This document shows, one piece after another, positions 55,832-63,977 of a stretch of DNA of 64,000 nt (its first letter is position 1; the number at the start of each line of letters is the position of its first letter). The position numbers and the translations under genes were made by a program. Below the pieces are notes generated by a model that was not told where the DNA came from, did not search any database, and saw nothing but the letters and a program-made list of their open reading frames with translations. The stretch is taken from positions 249,563-313,562 of the forward strand of contig NZ_QWGR01000007.1 of assembly GCF_003576475.1 (NCBI RefSeq). Direction: 5' to 3'. This DNA is from Maribellus luteus (lineage in GTDB: Bacteria > Bacteroidota > Bacteroidia > Bacteroidales > Prolixibacteraceae).

Positions 55832-56035
55832 AATGTTTTCTGCATTTCAACACCAATAGGCTGGACAAAAATATAAATATGGCTAAGACTATTTGCCTAG
55901 AAAATGTAAAATAATTCTAATTTTCTATTTTTAACCTTTTAAGCCGGAATCATTATTAAATAAGACAAAATCCGGCGACACGAGATACTACTCAACTATT
56001 TTTGGGGTTAAATAAATATAAATATCACAGTGGTC

Positions 56036-57214
56036 ATGAAAACCAGCTTAAAAAAACATATTTTCCTTCCATTAATCCTTCTTCTTTCTATCCAACAGCT
56101 ATCGTTTAAAAAAGCAACAACTCAGGATAAAGATGAGCGCCGGCTTTCTGTAGTGGTTATTGATCCCGGGCACGGAGGAAAAGACCCAGGTACAGTGGGA
56201 GGAAAAGTACAGGAAAAAGATGTGGTGCTCGACATAGCCCTGAAACTGGGCAACCAGATAAAAAACGAGTTTCCGGAGGTAAATGTGGTTTACACCCGCA
56301 AAAGCGATGTTTTTATTCCCTTGCACAAAAGAGCCGATATTGCCAATAAAAACAATGCCGACCTGTTTATCTCCATACATGCCAATGCTGTTGAACAAAG
56401 CTATGTTTACGGAACAGAAACCTTTGTTTTGGGGCAACACCGGAGCGAGGATAACCTGGAAGTCGCCAAAAAAGAAAACTCGGTGATTCTACTGGAAGAC
56501 GATTATACCAATACCTACGAAGGCTTTGATCCGAATTCTTCCGAATCATACATCATGTTTGAACTGGTGCAGGACGAATACAAGGAACAAAGCATTTCGC
56601 TGGCTAACCGGGTGCAGAATGAATTCAGGGAGCGGGCCATGCGAAAAGACCGCAGTGTAAAAGAAGCTGGCTTTTTAGTACTGCGGCGCACAACCATGCC
56701 CAGTGTTCTGATTGAAACAGGTTTTTTAAGCAATGCCACTGAACGAAACTACCTCAGCAGCGAAAACGGCCGGAAAAATATGGCTGAGGCCATTTTCAGG
56801 GCTTTCAAAGCCTACAAAACGGAAGTGGAACAAAAGAGCAGTTTCCACCTGGCAACCAACGATGTAAAACCACAGCCAGTTCCCAGACCCGCTGAAGAAA
56901 CAAAACAAAACAACACTCAACCGGCAGTAACAGAAACAAAAGCAACAAAAGAAAATGACTTGTTTTATTCGGTTCAGATAGCAGCACTGAAAAAGAAGCT
57001 GGATACCACTCCCGAAAATTTCGAAGGGTTGACGAATGTTTTTCGGGAAGATGCAGAAAAGCTTAGCCGTTACTTTTCGGGGAAGTATAAAAGCCTGAAA
57101 GAAGCCGAGCTTCAACTCGAAACAATTAAGAAAAAATACCCCTCTGCATTTGTGGTTGCCTTCCTGAACAATCAGTTAATTTCAGTAAAAATGGCCTTGG
57201 AATTGGAGAAGTGA
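56036..57214 (+). CDS. N-acetylmuramoyl-L-alanine amidase with SPOR-like C-terminus
   Basis: A 392-residue cell-wall hydrolase cleaving the bond between N-acetylmuramic acid and the stem peptide. An N-terminal hydrophobic signal is followed by an amidase_3 domain (about 38-260) with zinc motif IDPGHGGKDPG, ISIHANAV and catalytic Glu in VLIETGFLSN. After a Pro/Thr-rich linker, residues about 305-392 form a SPOR-like domain (FYSVQIAALKKKLDTTPENF) that may bind peptidoglycan or division sites. The ATG was chosen over a GTG six bases upstream. The MCE gene follows 46 bases later, probably in one operon. Confidence 0.9.
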   Translation: MKTSLKKHIFLPLILLLSIQQLSFKKATTQDKDERRLSVVVIDPGHGGKDPGTVGGKVQEKDVVLDIALKLGNQIKNEFPEVNVVYTRKSDVFIPLHKRADIANKNNADLFISIHANAVEQSYVYGTETFVLGQHRSEDNLEVAKKENSVILLEDDYTNTYEGFDPNSSESYIMFELVQDEYKEQSISLANRVQNEFRERAMRKDRSVKEAGFLVLRRTTMPSVLIETGFLSNATERNYLSSENGRKNMAEAIFRAFKAYKTEVEQKSSFHLATNDVKPQPVPRPAEETKQNNTQPAVTETKATKENDLFYSVQIAALKKKLDTTPENFEGLTNVFREDAEKLSRYFSGKYKSLKEAELQLETIKKKYPSAFVVAFLNNQLISVKMALELEK

Positions 57215-57260
57215 GGACTGAATTCGCTAATTTTACAATAAATTTTAGTTATACCTGACC

Positions 57261-58514
57261 ATGAGATTATCAAAATATACGCGACTGGGAGTTCTTATTG
57301 TTGTTGCCCTTACCATCTTTTTCTGGGGCTTAAGCTATTTAAAGGGAAACGACTTTTTCTCGCGTACCAATTATTATTACGTCTATTACGACCGCGTTGA
57401 CGGCCTGGCTCCTTCGAGCAAAGTAATGATGAACGGGTTTCCGATTGGGAAAGTAAGAGACATCACCTTTGCATCGGATCGAAGCGGACGCCTGCTGGTT
57501 ACTTTAGCGATTGATTCAGAATTCGGGGTTCCCACTAATTCGGTAGCCCAAATCATAAGCAGCGATATTATGGGTACCCGGTCTGTAAAACTGGAGATGA
57601 GCAAAGAGCTTACCTATCATCATCCCAACGACACCATTCGCGGCTCCATCGAACACGATTTGAAAGAACAGGTAAGTATGCAGGTTCTTCCGTTAAAAAA
57701 CAAAGCAGAAGAACTTTTAAGTACGCTTGATTCGGCCCTCACGGTTTTTACCGCCATCCTGAACGAAGATGCACAGGCCAACTTATCATCGAGCTTTGCC
57801 AACATCAACCAAAGCATCAAAAACATTGAAGCCACAACAGCCGATCTTCAGGAAGTAGTAGCCGCCGAAAAACAAAGCATGAAGAGTATTATTACGAACA
57901 TCGACTCCATAACAACCATGTTCAGAAACAACTCTTCGGCCTTTGAAGCTACGGTGCACAACCTGCATTCGTTTAGCGATACTTTGTCGCAGATTTCGGT
58001 TTCGCCGGTTCTCGATAACATTCAAAACATTTCAGAACAGTTAATCGCCACGCTCGACAAGCTGAACAGCGACGATAATACAGCCGGGCTTTTACTAAAC
58101 GACGATGAATTGTATTACTCCATTAATATGCTATCAGAAAACATGGCTTTTCTTATAGCCGATGTTCAAAAAAATCCGAAAAGATATTTGCAATTCTCAG
58201 CATTTGATTTTGGAAAAGATGTTTACGTAAACACAAAACAAGACCTCTCGGCAAAAGATATTGTGTTTAAAGTTCATCTTGTTTCCAGCAAAATAAAACT
58301 CGATCCCAACAGTGAGCGTTTTGACGGGATAAAAAATGTGGAAGAATATTATTCGGGCGGAGTTTATTCCTACCTGGCAGGCAGCACGGGGATTTATTCA
58401 GAAATTGAACTTCTTTTTAGTTCAGTGAGGAAAAAATTTCCCGACTCAAGCATTGTTGCATTCAAAAACGGACGCATAATTACACTCGAAAAAGCGCTAC
58501 GCAAGATACAGTAA
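57261..58514 (+). CDS. MCE (MlaD) family protein with SPOR-like C-terminus
   Basis: A 417-residue protein with one N-terminal membrane anchor (LGVLIVVALTIFFWGLSYLKG) and an MCE domain (about 38-120; YYVYYDRVDGLAPSSKVMMNG, VTLAIDSEFGVPTNS), thought to carry phospholipids between membranes. A long helical segment (about 130-300) follows. Residues about 333-417 resemble the C-terminal SPOR-like domain of the amidase just upstream (KIKLDP-F-G-NV-Y, then PDSSIVAFKNGRI). The MlaE/MlaF permease and ATPase are not nearby. Confidence 0.85.
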   Translation: MRLSKYTRLGVLIVVALTIFFWGLSYLKGNDFFSRTNYYYVYYDRVDGLAPSSKVMMNGFPIGKVRDITFASDRSGRLLVTLAIDSEFGVPTNSVAQIISSDIMGTRSVKLEMSKELTYHHPNDTIRGSIEHDLKEQVSMQVLPLKNKAEELLSTLDSALTVFTAILNEDAQANLSSSFANINQSIKNIEATTADLQEVVAAEKQSMKSIITNIDSITTMFRNNSSAFEATVHNLHSFSDTLSQISVSPVLDNIQNISEQLIATLDKLNSDDNTAGLLLNDDELYYSINMLSENMAFLIADVQKNPKRYLQFSAFDFGKDVYVNTKQDLSAKDIVFKVHLVSSKIKLDPNSERFDGIKNVEEYYSGGVYSYLAGSTGIYSEIELLFSSVRKKFPDSSIVAFKNGRIITLEKALRKIQ

Positions 58515-58607
58515 GGGATAGCGAAAAAACAGGCTTTTACTTAACAAAAAATATATCAGACTACTACCAACCAGTTATAGGTTTAGCTATCAGAACATTA
58601 AATACAT

Positions 58608-58626
58608 ATTGCTGATTATCAGCAAT
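58608..58626. promoter_or_regulatory. Perfect inverted repeat upstream of dnaA
   Basis: ATTGCTGA, spacer TTA, TCAGCAAT, about 175 bases before the dnaA start and in the gap after the MCE gene. It could be an operator or a very short hairpin; no DnaA box is next to it. Confidence 0.4.
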
Positions 58627-58801
58627 TTAAAAATATCCTCTTTTTTTATCTTTTTAAATGACTGATAAAGAAACCGATAAATAATTTAGGTTTAAAACAA
58701 TAGAGATCTTATTTTTTTTTTCACTTTTTTTTTGCAACTTTTGTCCTTAGGAATACCACTAAGGAAATTTTTGTAGAACCTCAATTATCCTGCAATTGTA
58801 A

Positions 58802-60229
58802 ATGAGCAACGAATACAAATCTGCATGGGAAAAGTGCCTCGACGTTATAAAAGATAACGTCCCTAGCAGCAGTTTCAGGACCTGGTTTGAGCCAATCGAA
58901 CCGGTAAAACTGGAAAATCAAGTACTGACCATTCAAGTGCCCAGTGCATTTTTTTATGAATATCTGGAAGAGCAATTTATCGATATTCTGAGAAAAACAC
59001 TGCGTATGGTGATTGGTCCGGGGGCAAAACTGGAGTACAATGTTGTTATGGGTAACAAGAACGGTAATCAACCGTACACTGTTAGTTACCCAACCAATAA
59101 CAATGTTAAAATTCAAAACAAGCCGCTAACAATCCCGTTAAAATCGGATGAAAAACCAACCATCCGTAACCCGTTTATTATTCCGGGCATCCAGAAGCTT
59201 CAGATTGATCCGCAGTTAAAACCGGACAATACTTTTGAAAACTTTGTGGAAGGCGATTGCAACCGGCTTGCCAGAAGTGCGGGCTTTGCCGTAGCCCAAA
59301 ATCCTGGAGGAACGGCTTTTAATCCGTTAATGATCTACGGAAACTCGGGGCTGGGGAAAACACATCTGGCGCAAGCAATCGGGATTGAAGTAAAAGAACG
59401 CTTCCCCGATAAGGTAGTTCTCTATGTAAATGCGAACAAGTTTCAAACTCAGTATACCGAAGCAACACGGAACAACAACCGGAACGACTTCCTGCATTTC
59501 TACCAAATGGTGGATGTGTTGATTCTGGACGACGTGCATGAATTTGCCGGAAAAGAAAAGACACAGGAGACGTTCTTCCACATCTTCAACCACCTGCACC
59601 AGATGGGCAAGCAACTGATATTGACGTCGGACAAGCCGCCGATCGAACTGAAGGGAATGGAGCAAAGATTGTTGTCGCGTTTCAAATGGGGACTAACTGC
59701 TGACTTGCAGACACCTGATTTTGAAACCCGCATGGAAATCCTACGTCGCAAGGTTTACAAGGATGGAATTACGCTTTCAGAAGAAGTTCTGGAGTATATT
59801 GCGTCGCATGTAACCAATAACGTACGCGAACTGGAAGGTGCATTGGTTTCGTTGCTGGCACAATCCATGCTGAATAAACGCGAAATTACACTCGAGCTGG
59901 CAGCCAAACTTATTACCAAGCTGGTGAAGAACTCGAAACGCGAACTGTCGATCGAATATATTTCGAAAGTTGTTTGCGACTATTTCAACATGCCGGTTGA
60001 TGCGCTTCAGGCTAAAACCCGGAAACGGGAAGTGGTACAAGCCCGGCAAATTGCCATGTACTTCTCGAAGAGCCTGACCAAGTATTCGCTGGCGAGTATT
60101 GGAGCGCAAATCGGAAGTAAAGACCACGCCACAGTGTTACATGCCTGCAAAACGGTAAATAACCTGAAGGACACCGACAAAAACTTCCGGGTTTTTGTGG
60201 AAGAAATAGAAAAGAAATTAAAAATGTAA
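58802..60229 (+). CDS. dnaA: Chromosomal replication initiator protein DnaA
   Basis: A 475-residue AAA+ initiator that melts the origin. Domain I (1-80) has the usual WEKCLDVIKDNV, followed by a short linker, the AAA+ domain with Walker A GNSGLGKTHLA (about 180-190) and Walker B VLILDDVHEF, and domain IV with the DnaA signature IGSKDHATVLHA near the C-terminus. Length and motifs fit the family. An AT-rich run precedes it. No cluster of DnaA boxes was seen nearby, so the origin may be elsewhere. It ends at a terminator. Confidence 0.97.
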   Translation: MSNEYKSAWEKCLDVIKDNVPSSSFRTWFEPIEPVKLENQVLTIQVPSAFFYEYLEEQFIDILRKTLRMVIGPGAKLEYNVVMGNKNGNQPYTVSYPTNNNVKIQNKPLTIPLKSDEKPTIRNPFIIPGIQKLQIDPQLKPDNTFENFVEGDCNRLARSAGFAVAQNPGGTAFNPLMIYGNSGLGKTHLAQAIGIEVKERFPDKVVLYVNANKFQTQYTEATRNNNRNDFLHFYQMVDVLILDDVHEFAGKEKTQETFFHIFNHLHQMGKQLILTSDKPPIELKGMEQRLLSRFKWGLTADLQTPDFETRMEILRRKVYKDGITLSEEVLEYIASHVTNNVRELEGALVSLLAQSMLNKREITLELAAKLITKLVKNSKRELSIEYISKVVCDYFNMPVDALQAKTRKREVVQARQIAMYFSKSLTKYSLASIGAQIGSKDHATVLHACKTVNNLKDTDKNFRVFVEEIEKKLKM

Positions 60230-60234
60230 AATAC

Positions 60235-60264
60235 ACGGCAGGCTTTAAAGTCTGCCTTTTTTTT
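60235..60264 (+). terminator. Intrinsic terminator of dnaA
   Basis: GGCAG-CTTT and AAAG-CTGCC fold around a G-T pair, followed by a run of eight T. Confidence 0.8.
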
Positions 60265-60269
60265 GCCCC

Positions 60270-61124
60270 ATGATCTACCTCGCAGCAAGCATTCTTTCCT
60301 CTTCAATGATCTTTGTGGTATTTCGTTTGGCCAAAAACTATCAATCGAGACTGGCGGTTCTGATTACCGTCAATTACCTTGCTGCCACTCTACTCGGAAT
60401 CTTTCTTTTAGTTCCTCGCGAGCCTGTCGCTCCCGAAAGAATCATTCGCTGGATGCCTTATGCTATTCTGCTCGGAGTATTGTTTATTGTCATGTTTTTC
60501 TTTATTGGCAAAAGCGCACAAAAAGCCGGTATTACCGTAACAACGCTCGCAGCCAAACTGTCACTTGTATTTCCGGTTATTTTCTCGCTGTTCTATTTCA
60601 ACGAAAAACTATCTGTATTAAAAATCATCGGAATTATATCGGCTGTTGTGGCCGTAGCACTTACAGTCTACAAAAAGGATCTAAGAAGAACCAATCTGCA
60701 GTTTGTGTTTCTTCCCCTCACCATATTTCTTGGCACTGGCCTGGTTGACTCTCTTGTCAAATTTGTCCAGGCCACTAAAATCGACGATAATGAGGTAAGC
60801 CTATACACCACACTCGTATTTTTTGCAGCGTTTCTTTGCGGAATATGTTTCCTGTTGGTATCCGGTCAGTTGAAGGAAAAACGCCACTTCCCCACTATTT
60901 TGCTGGGTACAATACTCGGCATGGTCAACTTTGGCTCGCTCTACTTTCTTTTGCAGGCATTAAACAAAACCGGAATGGACAGCTCGCTGGTCTTTGCCCT
61001 AAATAATATGCTGATCGTTGCGCTTACCACTGTTTTCGGAACAGTGATTTTTAAAGAACAGTTGAATAAAGTTAACTTTGCAGGAATTTTGCTGGCATTG
61101 CTCAGCTTGTATTTTTTATTGTGA
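60270..61124 (+). CDS. EamA/DMT family transporter
   Basis: A 284-residue inner-membrane protein with about ten hydrophobic segments in two related halves, as in the drug/metabolite transporter superfamily. The end of the first half reads TTLAAKLSLVFPVIFSLFYFNEKLS and that of the second SLVFALNNMLIVALTTVFGTVIFKEQLN, the repeated EamA signature. The substrate is unknown. Its stop and the yigZ start share the sequence TGATG, so translation is probably coupled. Confidence 0.9.
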   Translation: MIYLAASILSSSMIFVVFRLAKNYQSRLAVLITVNYLAATLLGIFLLVPREPVAPERIIRWMPYAILLGVLFIVMFFFIGKSAQKAGITVTTLAAKLSLVFPVIFSLFYFNEKLSVLKIIGIISAVVAVALTVYKKDLRRTNLQFVFLPLTIFLGTGLVDSLVKFVQATKIDDNEVSLYTTLVFFAAFLCGICFLLVSGQLKEKRHFPTILLGTILGMVNFGSLYFLLQALNKTGMDSSLVFALNNMLIVALTTVFGTVIFKEQLNKVNFAGILLALLSLYFLL

Positions 61125-61729
61125 TGAACGACGTTTACAAAACCATTGAGAAAACAAGTACCGGATATTTCAAAGACAAAGGGAGTAAGTTTTATTCGTA
61201 TGCCTACCCCATTCAGGCCGAAGAAGAAGTCAAGGAAATCATTCAGCAGCTAAAAAAAGAACACCACAGCGCGCGGCATCACTGCTATGCGTGGCGATTG
61301 GGAACCGAAGAAATTACAACCCGGGCTAACGACGACGGCGAGCCATCGTCAACTGCAGGGAAACCCATACTCGGGCAACTTCAAAGTTACGAGGTTACGA
61401 ATATACTGGTGGTGGTTGTTCGCTACTTTGGCGGAACGCTTTTGGGAGTAAGCGGCCTGATCAATGCGTACCGAAACGCCACTGTTGAAGCACTAAACAA
61501 TGCCGAAATTGTTTCCAAACTCATTGAGAAAGGCTATGAATTAAAATTTGGCTACGATTTGCTCAACACGGTAATGTACCACATCAAACAGGAAAACCTG
61601 GACATAGTCGTTACGGATTTTCAGGAAACCTGCCGACTGGTTTTCAAGGTTAGAAAAGGCGATGCAGAAAAGGCTTACAACATCTTCGACCAGATTTACG
61701 GTTTGACGATCTCCGAAGTAAACATGTAA
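61124..61729 (+). CDS. YigZ/IMPACT family protein
   Basis: A 201-residue protein of the IMPACT/YigZ family, with the UPF0029 N-terminal domain (about 1-120; KDKGSKFYSYAYPI, HHSARHHCYAWRLG, NDDGEPSSTAGKPIL, VVRYFGGTLLG) and a C-terminal EF-G-like DUF1949 domain. Relatives are thought to act on translation-related GTP-binding or elongation factors; the precise role is not settled. The ATG is chosen within TGATG, overlapping the stop of the transporter by one base. Confidence 0.93.
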   Translation: MNDVYKTIEKTSTGYFKDKGSKFYSYAYPIQAEEEVKEIIQQLKKEHHSARHHCYAWRLGTEEITTRANDDGEPSSTAGKPILGQLQSYEVTNILVVVVRYFGGTLLGVSGLINAYRNATVEALNNAEIVSKLIEKGYELKFGYDLLNTVMYHIKQENLDIVVTDFQETCRLVFKVRKGDAEKAYNIFDQIYGLTISEVNM

Positions 61730-61795
61730 AGTTTTTGTTAATAAAATGGTGAAAAGTACAAGCCTCCAACTCCATTAAAAGTTATTGAAAGAAAT

Positions 61796-61803
61796 TATTT
61801 TTG
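61796..61803 (+). promoter_or_regulatory. Candidate -7 element for the pyrB leader transcript
   Basis: TATTTTTG matches TAnnTTTG. A transcript starting near 61810 would carry the whole leader region. No proper -33 partner was seen. A second, imperfect TATATTTTG lies at 61920-61928. Confidence 0.35.
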
Positions 61804-61930
61804 AGCCATGATGCAAAGTGCGATATTCCTGCCACCTTTTCTGATACGAGGCATCACTAGTCTCCGAAAGAAGGTTCTTTTTCCTGAAAAATGCATCAAA
61901 CGATTAGAACTATCGATCGTATATTTTGAT

Positions 61931-61951
61931 AAAAAAGTAGGCACTTTTTTT
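61931..61951 (+). promoter_or_regulatory. A/T hairpin, possible pause site in the pyrB leader
   Basis: AAAAAAGT, loop AGGC, ACTTTTTT, a perfect 8-bp inverted repeat ending in seven T. In the E. coli pyrBI leader a U-rich pause site occupies the comparable place. The function here is inference. Confidence 0.4.
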
Positions 61952-61958
61952 CAAACAA

Positions 61959-62018
61959 ATGAAAACCAACATTTTCTTAACCGAAGTGTTGGTTTTTTTC
62001 TGTTTAGTAATTCCGTAA
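61959..62018 (+). CDS. Putative pyrB leader peptide
   Basis: A 19-codon reading frame, MKTNIFLTEVLVFFCLVIP and stop, that begins 3 bases before the terminator hairpin and ends 18 bases after its T tract. The upstream bases are A-rich (AAACAA), like many Bacteroidota start sites. A ribosome translating it would cover the hairpin arms, as in enterobacterial pyrL. Expression is not shown. Confidence 0.4.
   Translation: MKTNIFLTEVLVFFCLVIP
61962..62000 (+). terminator. Attenuator-type terminator in front of pyrB
   Basis: AAAACCAACA (61962-61971) pairs with TGTTGGTTTT (61987-61996) and runs into seven T. It stands 35 bases before the pyrB start and inside the putative leader reading frame, while yigZ ended 230 bases earlier. 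This fits an attenuator better than a plain yigZ terminator. Confidence 0.65.
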
Positions 62019-62034
62019 TTAAAAACCAAAAATA

Positions 62035-62949
62035 ATGGCAATGAAGAAGGATTTATTATCGATTACCGATTTTTCGAAAGAAGAATACCTGCGTATCCTC
62101 GAATTGGCTGCCGAATTTGAAGAAAACCCAAATCAGGATCTTTTAAAAGGCAAAGTGGTAGCTTCGCTCTTTTTTGAACCGTCAACCCGTACACGTTTAA
62201 GCTTTGAAACCGCCATTAGTCGTTTGGGCGGTCGTATTATCGGTTTTGCAGACCCCGACAGTTCGAGCTCAACAAAGGGAGAAACCCTGCACGACACCAT
62301 CAAAATGGTAAGTAATTATGCCGACCTGATTGTGATGCGTCATCCGCTGGAAGGAGCAGCCCGTTATGCTGCCGAAGTCTCGGATGTTCCGGTTATTAAT
62401 GCCGGCGACGGGGCCAACCAGCACCCCACTCAAACTCTGCTCGATATGTATTCGATTCTGAAAACGCAGGGAACGCTTGACAACATTAACATTTTTATGG
62501 TGGGCGACCTGAAATACGGGCGAACCGTACACTCACTTTTGCAAGCCATGTCGGAATTTGAGAATCCTATTTTCAATTTTATTGCCCCTCCCAACCTAAA
62601 AATGCCTCCCGGATACCTGCATCACCTGCAGGAAAAAGGAATTCGTTATTTTGAGCACGAAGAATTCACCGATATTATTTCTGCCGCCGACATTATTTAT
62701 ATGACGCGTGTTCAGAAAGAACGTTTTGCCGACCCGATTGAGTACGAAAAAGTTAAAGACGTTTACATCCTGAACAACGAAATGCTGAAAAATACCAAGC
62801 CTAATATGAGGATCCTTCATCCGCTGCCACGGGTAAACGAAATCAGCACCGATGTGGATGCCAACGAAAAAGCCTACTACTTTGAGCAGGCCCGAAATGG
62901 TATTTTCGCCCGAGAAGCAATTATTTCGCATGTTATGAACCTTAAATAA
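62035..62949 (+). CDS. pyrB: Aspartate carbamoyltransferase catalytic subunit
   Basis: A 304-residue catalytic chain that joins carbamoyl phosphate and L-aspartate, the committed step of pyrimidine synthesis. The carbamoyl-phosphate motif [13 protein letters not shown], the mobile loop around [24 protein letters not shown] and the aspartate-binding HPLPRVNE are all present. An alternative start is the ATG six bases later (MKKDLLS). It is followed seven bases later by pyrI, giving a class B enzyme. The attenuator-type leader suggests control by UTP level. Confidence 0.97.
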   Translation: MAMKKDLLSITDFSKEEYLRILELAAEFEENPNQDLLKGKVVASLFFEPSTRTRLSFETAISRLGGRIIGFADPDSSSSTKGETLHDTIKMVSNYADLIVMRHPLEGAARYAAEVSDVPVINAGDGANQHPTQTLLDMYSILKTQGTLDNINIFMVGDLKYGRTVHSLLQAMSEFENPIFNFIAPPNLKMPPGYLHHLQEKGIRYFEHEEFTDIISAADIIYMTRVQKERFADPIEYEKVKDVYILNNEMLKNTKPNMRILHPLPRVNEISTDVDANEKAYYFEQARNGIFAREAIISHVMNLK

Positions 62950-62956
62950 ACATCCA

Positions 62957-63433
62957 ATGGAAGCAAAAGATAACGCCAAAAAGAAACTAAAGCTAAAAGT
63001 TAGCGCCATTAAAGAAGGAACTGTAATCGATCATATTCCGGCAAAAAATCTGTTTAAGGTGATTAATATTCTGGGCCTTGACAAAATCGAAAACCAGATT
63101 ACATTCGGAACCAACCTCGACAGCCATAAACTGGGAGCCAAAGCGATTATTAAGGTAAGCGATGTTTTTTTCGAAGACATGGAAATTAACAAGATTGCGC
63201 TTATTGCTCCTCACGCCAAACTCAATATTATTAAAGATTACGAGGTAGTAGAAAAGAAAATTGTTGAAACGCCTGATAAAATTACCGGGATCGTAAAATG
63301 TTTCAACCCGAAATGTATTACCAACAATGAAAAAATTACCACCTGTTTCAAGGTCATCGGCAAGGCTCCGATTGCGCTAAAATGCAAGTACTGCGAGAAG
63401 ATCACAACCGAGGAGCAGATCCGGATGATATAA
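62957..63433 (+). CDS. pyrI: Aspartate carbamoyltransferase regulatory subunit
   Basis: A 158-residue allosteric subunit that binds CTP and ATP. The N-terminal effector domain carries VIDHIPAKNLFKVINILG, and the C-terminal zinc domain has four cysteines in CFNPKC and CKYC that hold it to the catalytic chain. Length fits E. coli PyrI (153). With pyrB it forms the dodecameric class B enzyme with feedback inhibition by CTP. Confidence 0.96.
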   Translation: MEAKDNAKKKLKLKVSAIKEGTVIDHIPAKNLFKVINILGLDKIENQITFGTNLDSHKLGAKAIIKVSDVFFEDMEINKIALIAPHAKLNIIKDYEVVEKKIVETPDKITGIVKCFNPKCITNNEKITTCFKVIGKAPIALKCKYCEKITTEEQIRMI

Positions 63434-63450
63434 TTTTTTGCTGATCTGAT

Positions 63451-63491
63451 ATAAATCCGCTTTTTGGTATTGCAGAGAGCGGATTTTTTAT
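63451..63491 (+). terminator. Intrinsic terminator of pyrBI
   Basis: AAATCCGCT pairs with AGCGGATTT over a 16-base loop, followed by TTTTT. Confidence 0.8.
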
Positions 63492-63498
63492 ATATTTG
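63491..63498 (+). promoter_or_regulatory. -7 element for the tRNA-Leu transcript
   Basis: TATATTTG fits TAnnTTTG perfectly. It sits right behind the pyrBI terminator, 115 bases before the mature tRNA. The nearest TTTG is 24 bases upstream, a little far. Confidence 0.5.
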
Positions 63499-63557
63499 CA
63501 CCACCAAAATCAAACGGGGCGCGGCCCGGGGAGATTTGGAAAGTTCAAATAAGTATT

Positions 63558-63600
63558 GCCCAGTTGGCGGTCCCGATAGCTATCGGGAGGTAAACGCGCC
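63558..63600 (+). repeat. Partial tRNA-Leu duplicate carrying an 18-bp palindrome
   Basis: GCCCAGTTGGCGG (63558-63570) is identical to the first 13 bases of the tRNA-Leu just downstream. In the tRNA four bases (AATT) and GGTAGACGCGCTA follow. Here the same place holds the perfect 18-bp palindrome TCCCGATAGCTATCGGGA (63571-63588), then GGTAAACGCGCC. The rest of the tRNA is missing. It looks like a truncated tRNA copy with an inserted repetitive palindrome. Confidence 0.75.
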
Positions 63601-63613
63601 AATATAATAAAAT

Positions 63614-63697
63614 GCCCAGTTGGCGGAATTGGTAGACGCGCTAGTTTCAGGGACTAGTATCCGTATGGATGTGAAGGTTCGAGTCCTTTACTGGGCA
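63614..63697 (+). tRNA. tRNA-Leu (anticodon CAG)
   Basis: An 84-base class II tRNA: acceptor GCCCAGT with ACTGGGC and discriminator A, anticodon stem CTAGT/ACTAG with loop TTCAGGG (anticodon CAG), a long variable arm (ATCC-GTAT-GGAT) and T-loop GGTTCGAGTCC. CCA is not encoded. Confidence 0.95.
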
Positions 63698-63719
63698 CTT
63701 TGGAAAAACCAAGGAATTT

Positions 63720-63757
63720 CAAAAGCACTTAAAATCAATATTTTAAGTGCTTTTTTG
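63720..63757 (+). terminator. Intrinsic terminator after tRNA-Leu
   Basis: AAAAGCACTTAAAAT pairs with ATTTTAAGTGCTTTT, followed by more T. Confidence 0.85.
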
Positions 63758-63800
63758 TTTTCCACAATTATCAAAAAAGCACAAAAAAAGTCATTCTAAA

Positions 63801-63958
63801 CGAGACTTTACCGAGACTAGTGCTTTTTTCGCATAAACCAGTCTCGACAATTCTCTTAAATCTCTCTTTCTCAGCATTTAAATTGATGCAAATTGACTCG
63901 ATTTGAACTTGAAAACAAGCTCTGAAAAGGGTACTTTTAAGCAATAATCGAGACTAGT
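63801..63958. repeat. Cluster of CGAGACT(AGT) repeats
   Basis: CGAGACT occurs at 63801-63807, 63812-63818 and 63949-63955 in direct orientation, the last two extended to CGAGACTAGT, and AGTCTCG occurs inverted at 63840-63846. The sites lie between tRNA-Leu and a possible start codon at the right edge. They could be arm-type sites of an integrase; this is inference. Confidence 0.5.
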
Positions 63959-63977
63959 TTTTTCTTTAACCCTAAAA

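Noticed and set aside
58515..58801. Replication origin next to dnaA
   Set aside because: No TTATCCACA-like boxes were seen, and one palindrome plus AT-rich runs is not enough.
61808..62035. 75-codon frame ending on the pyrB start codon
   Set aside because: Not listed as a gene, since its translation looks like non-coding sequence. It is kept only as an alternative leader frame because it too crosses the attenuator hairpin.
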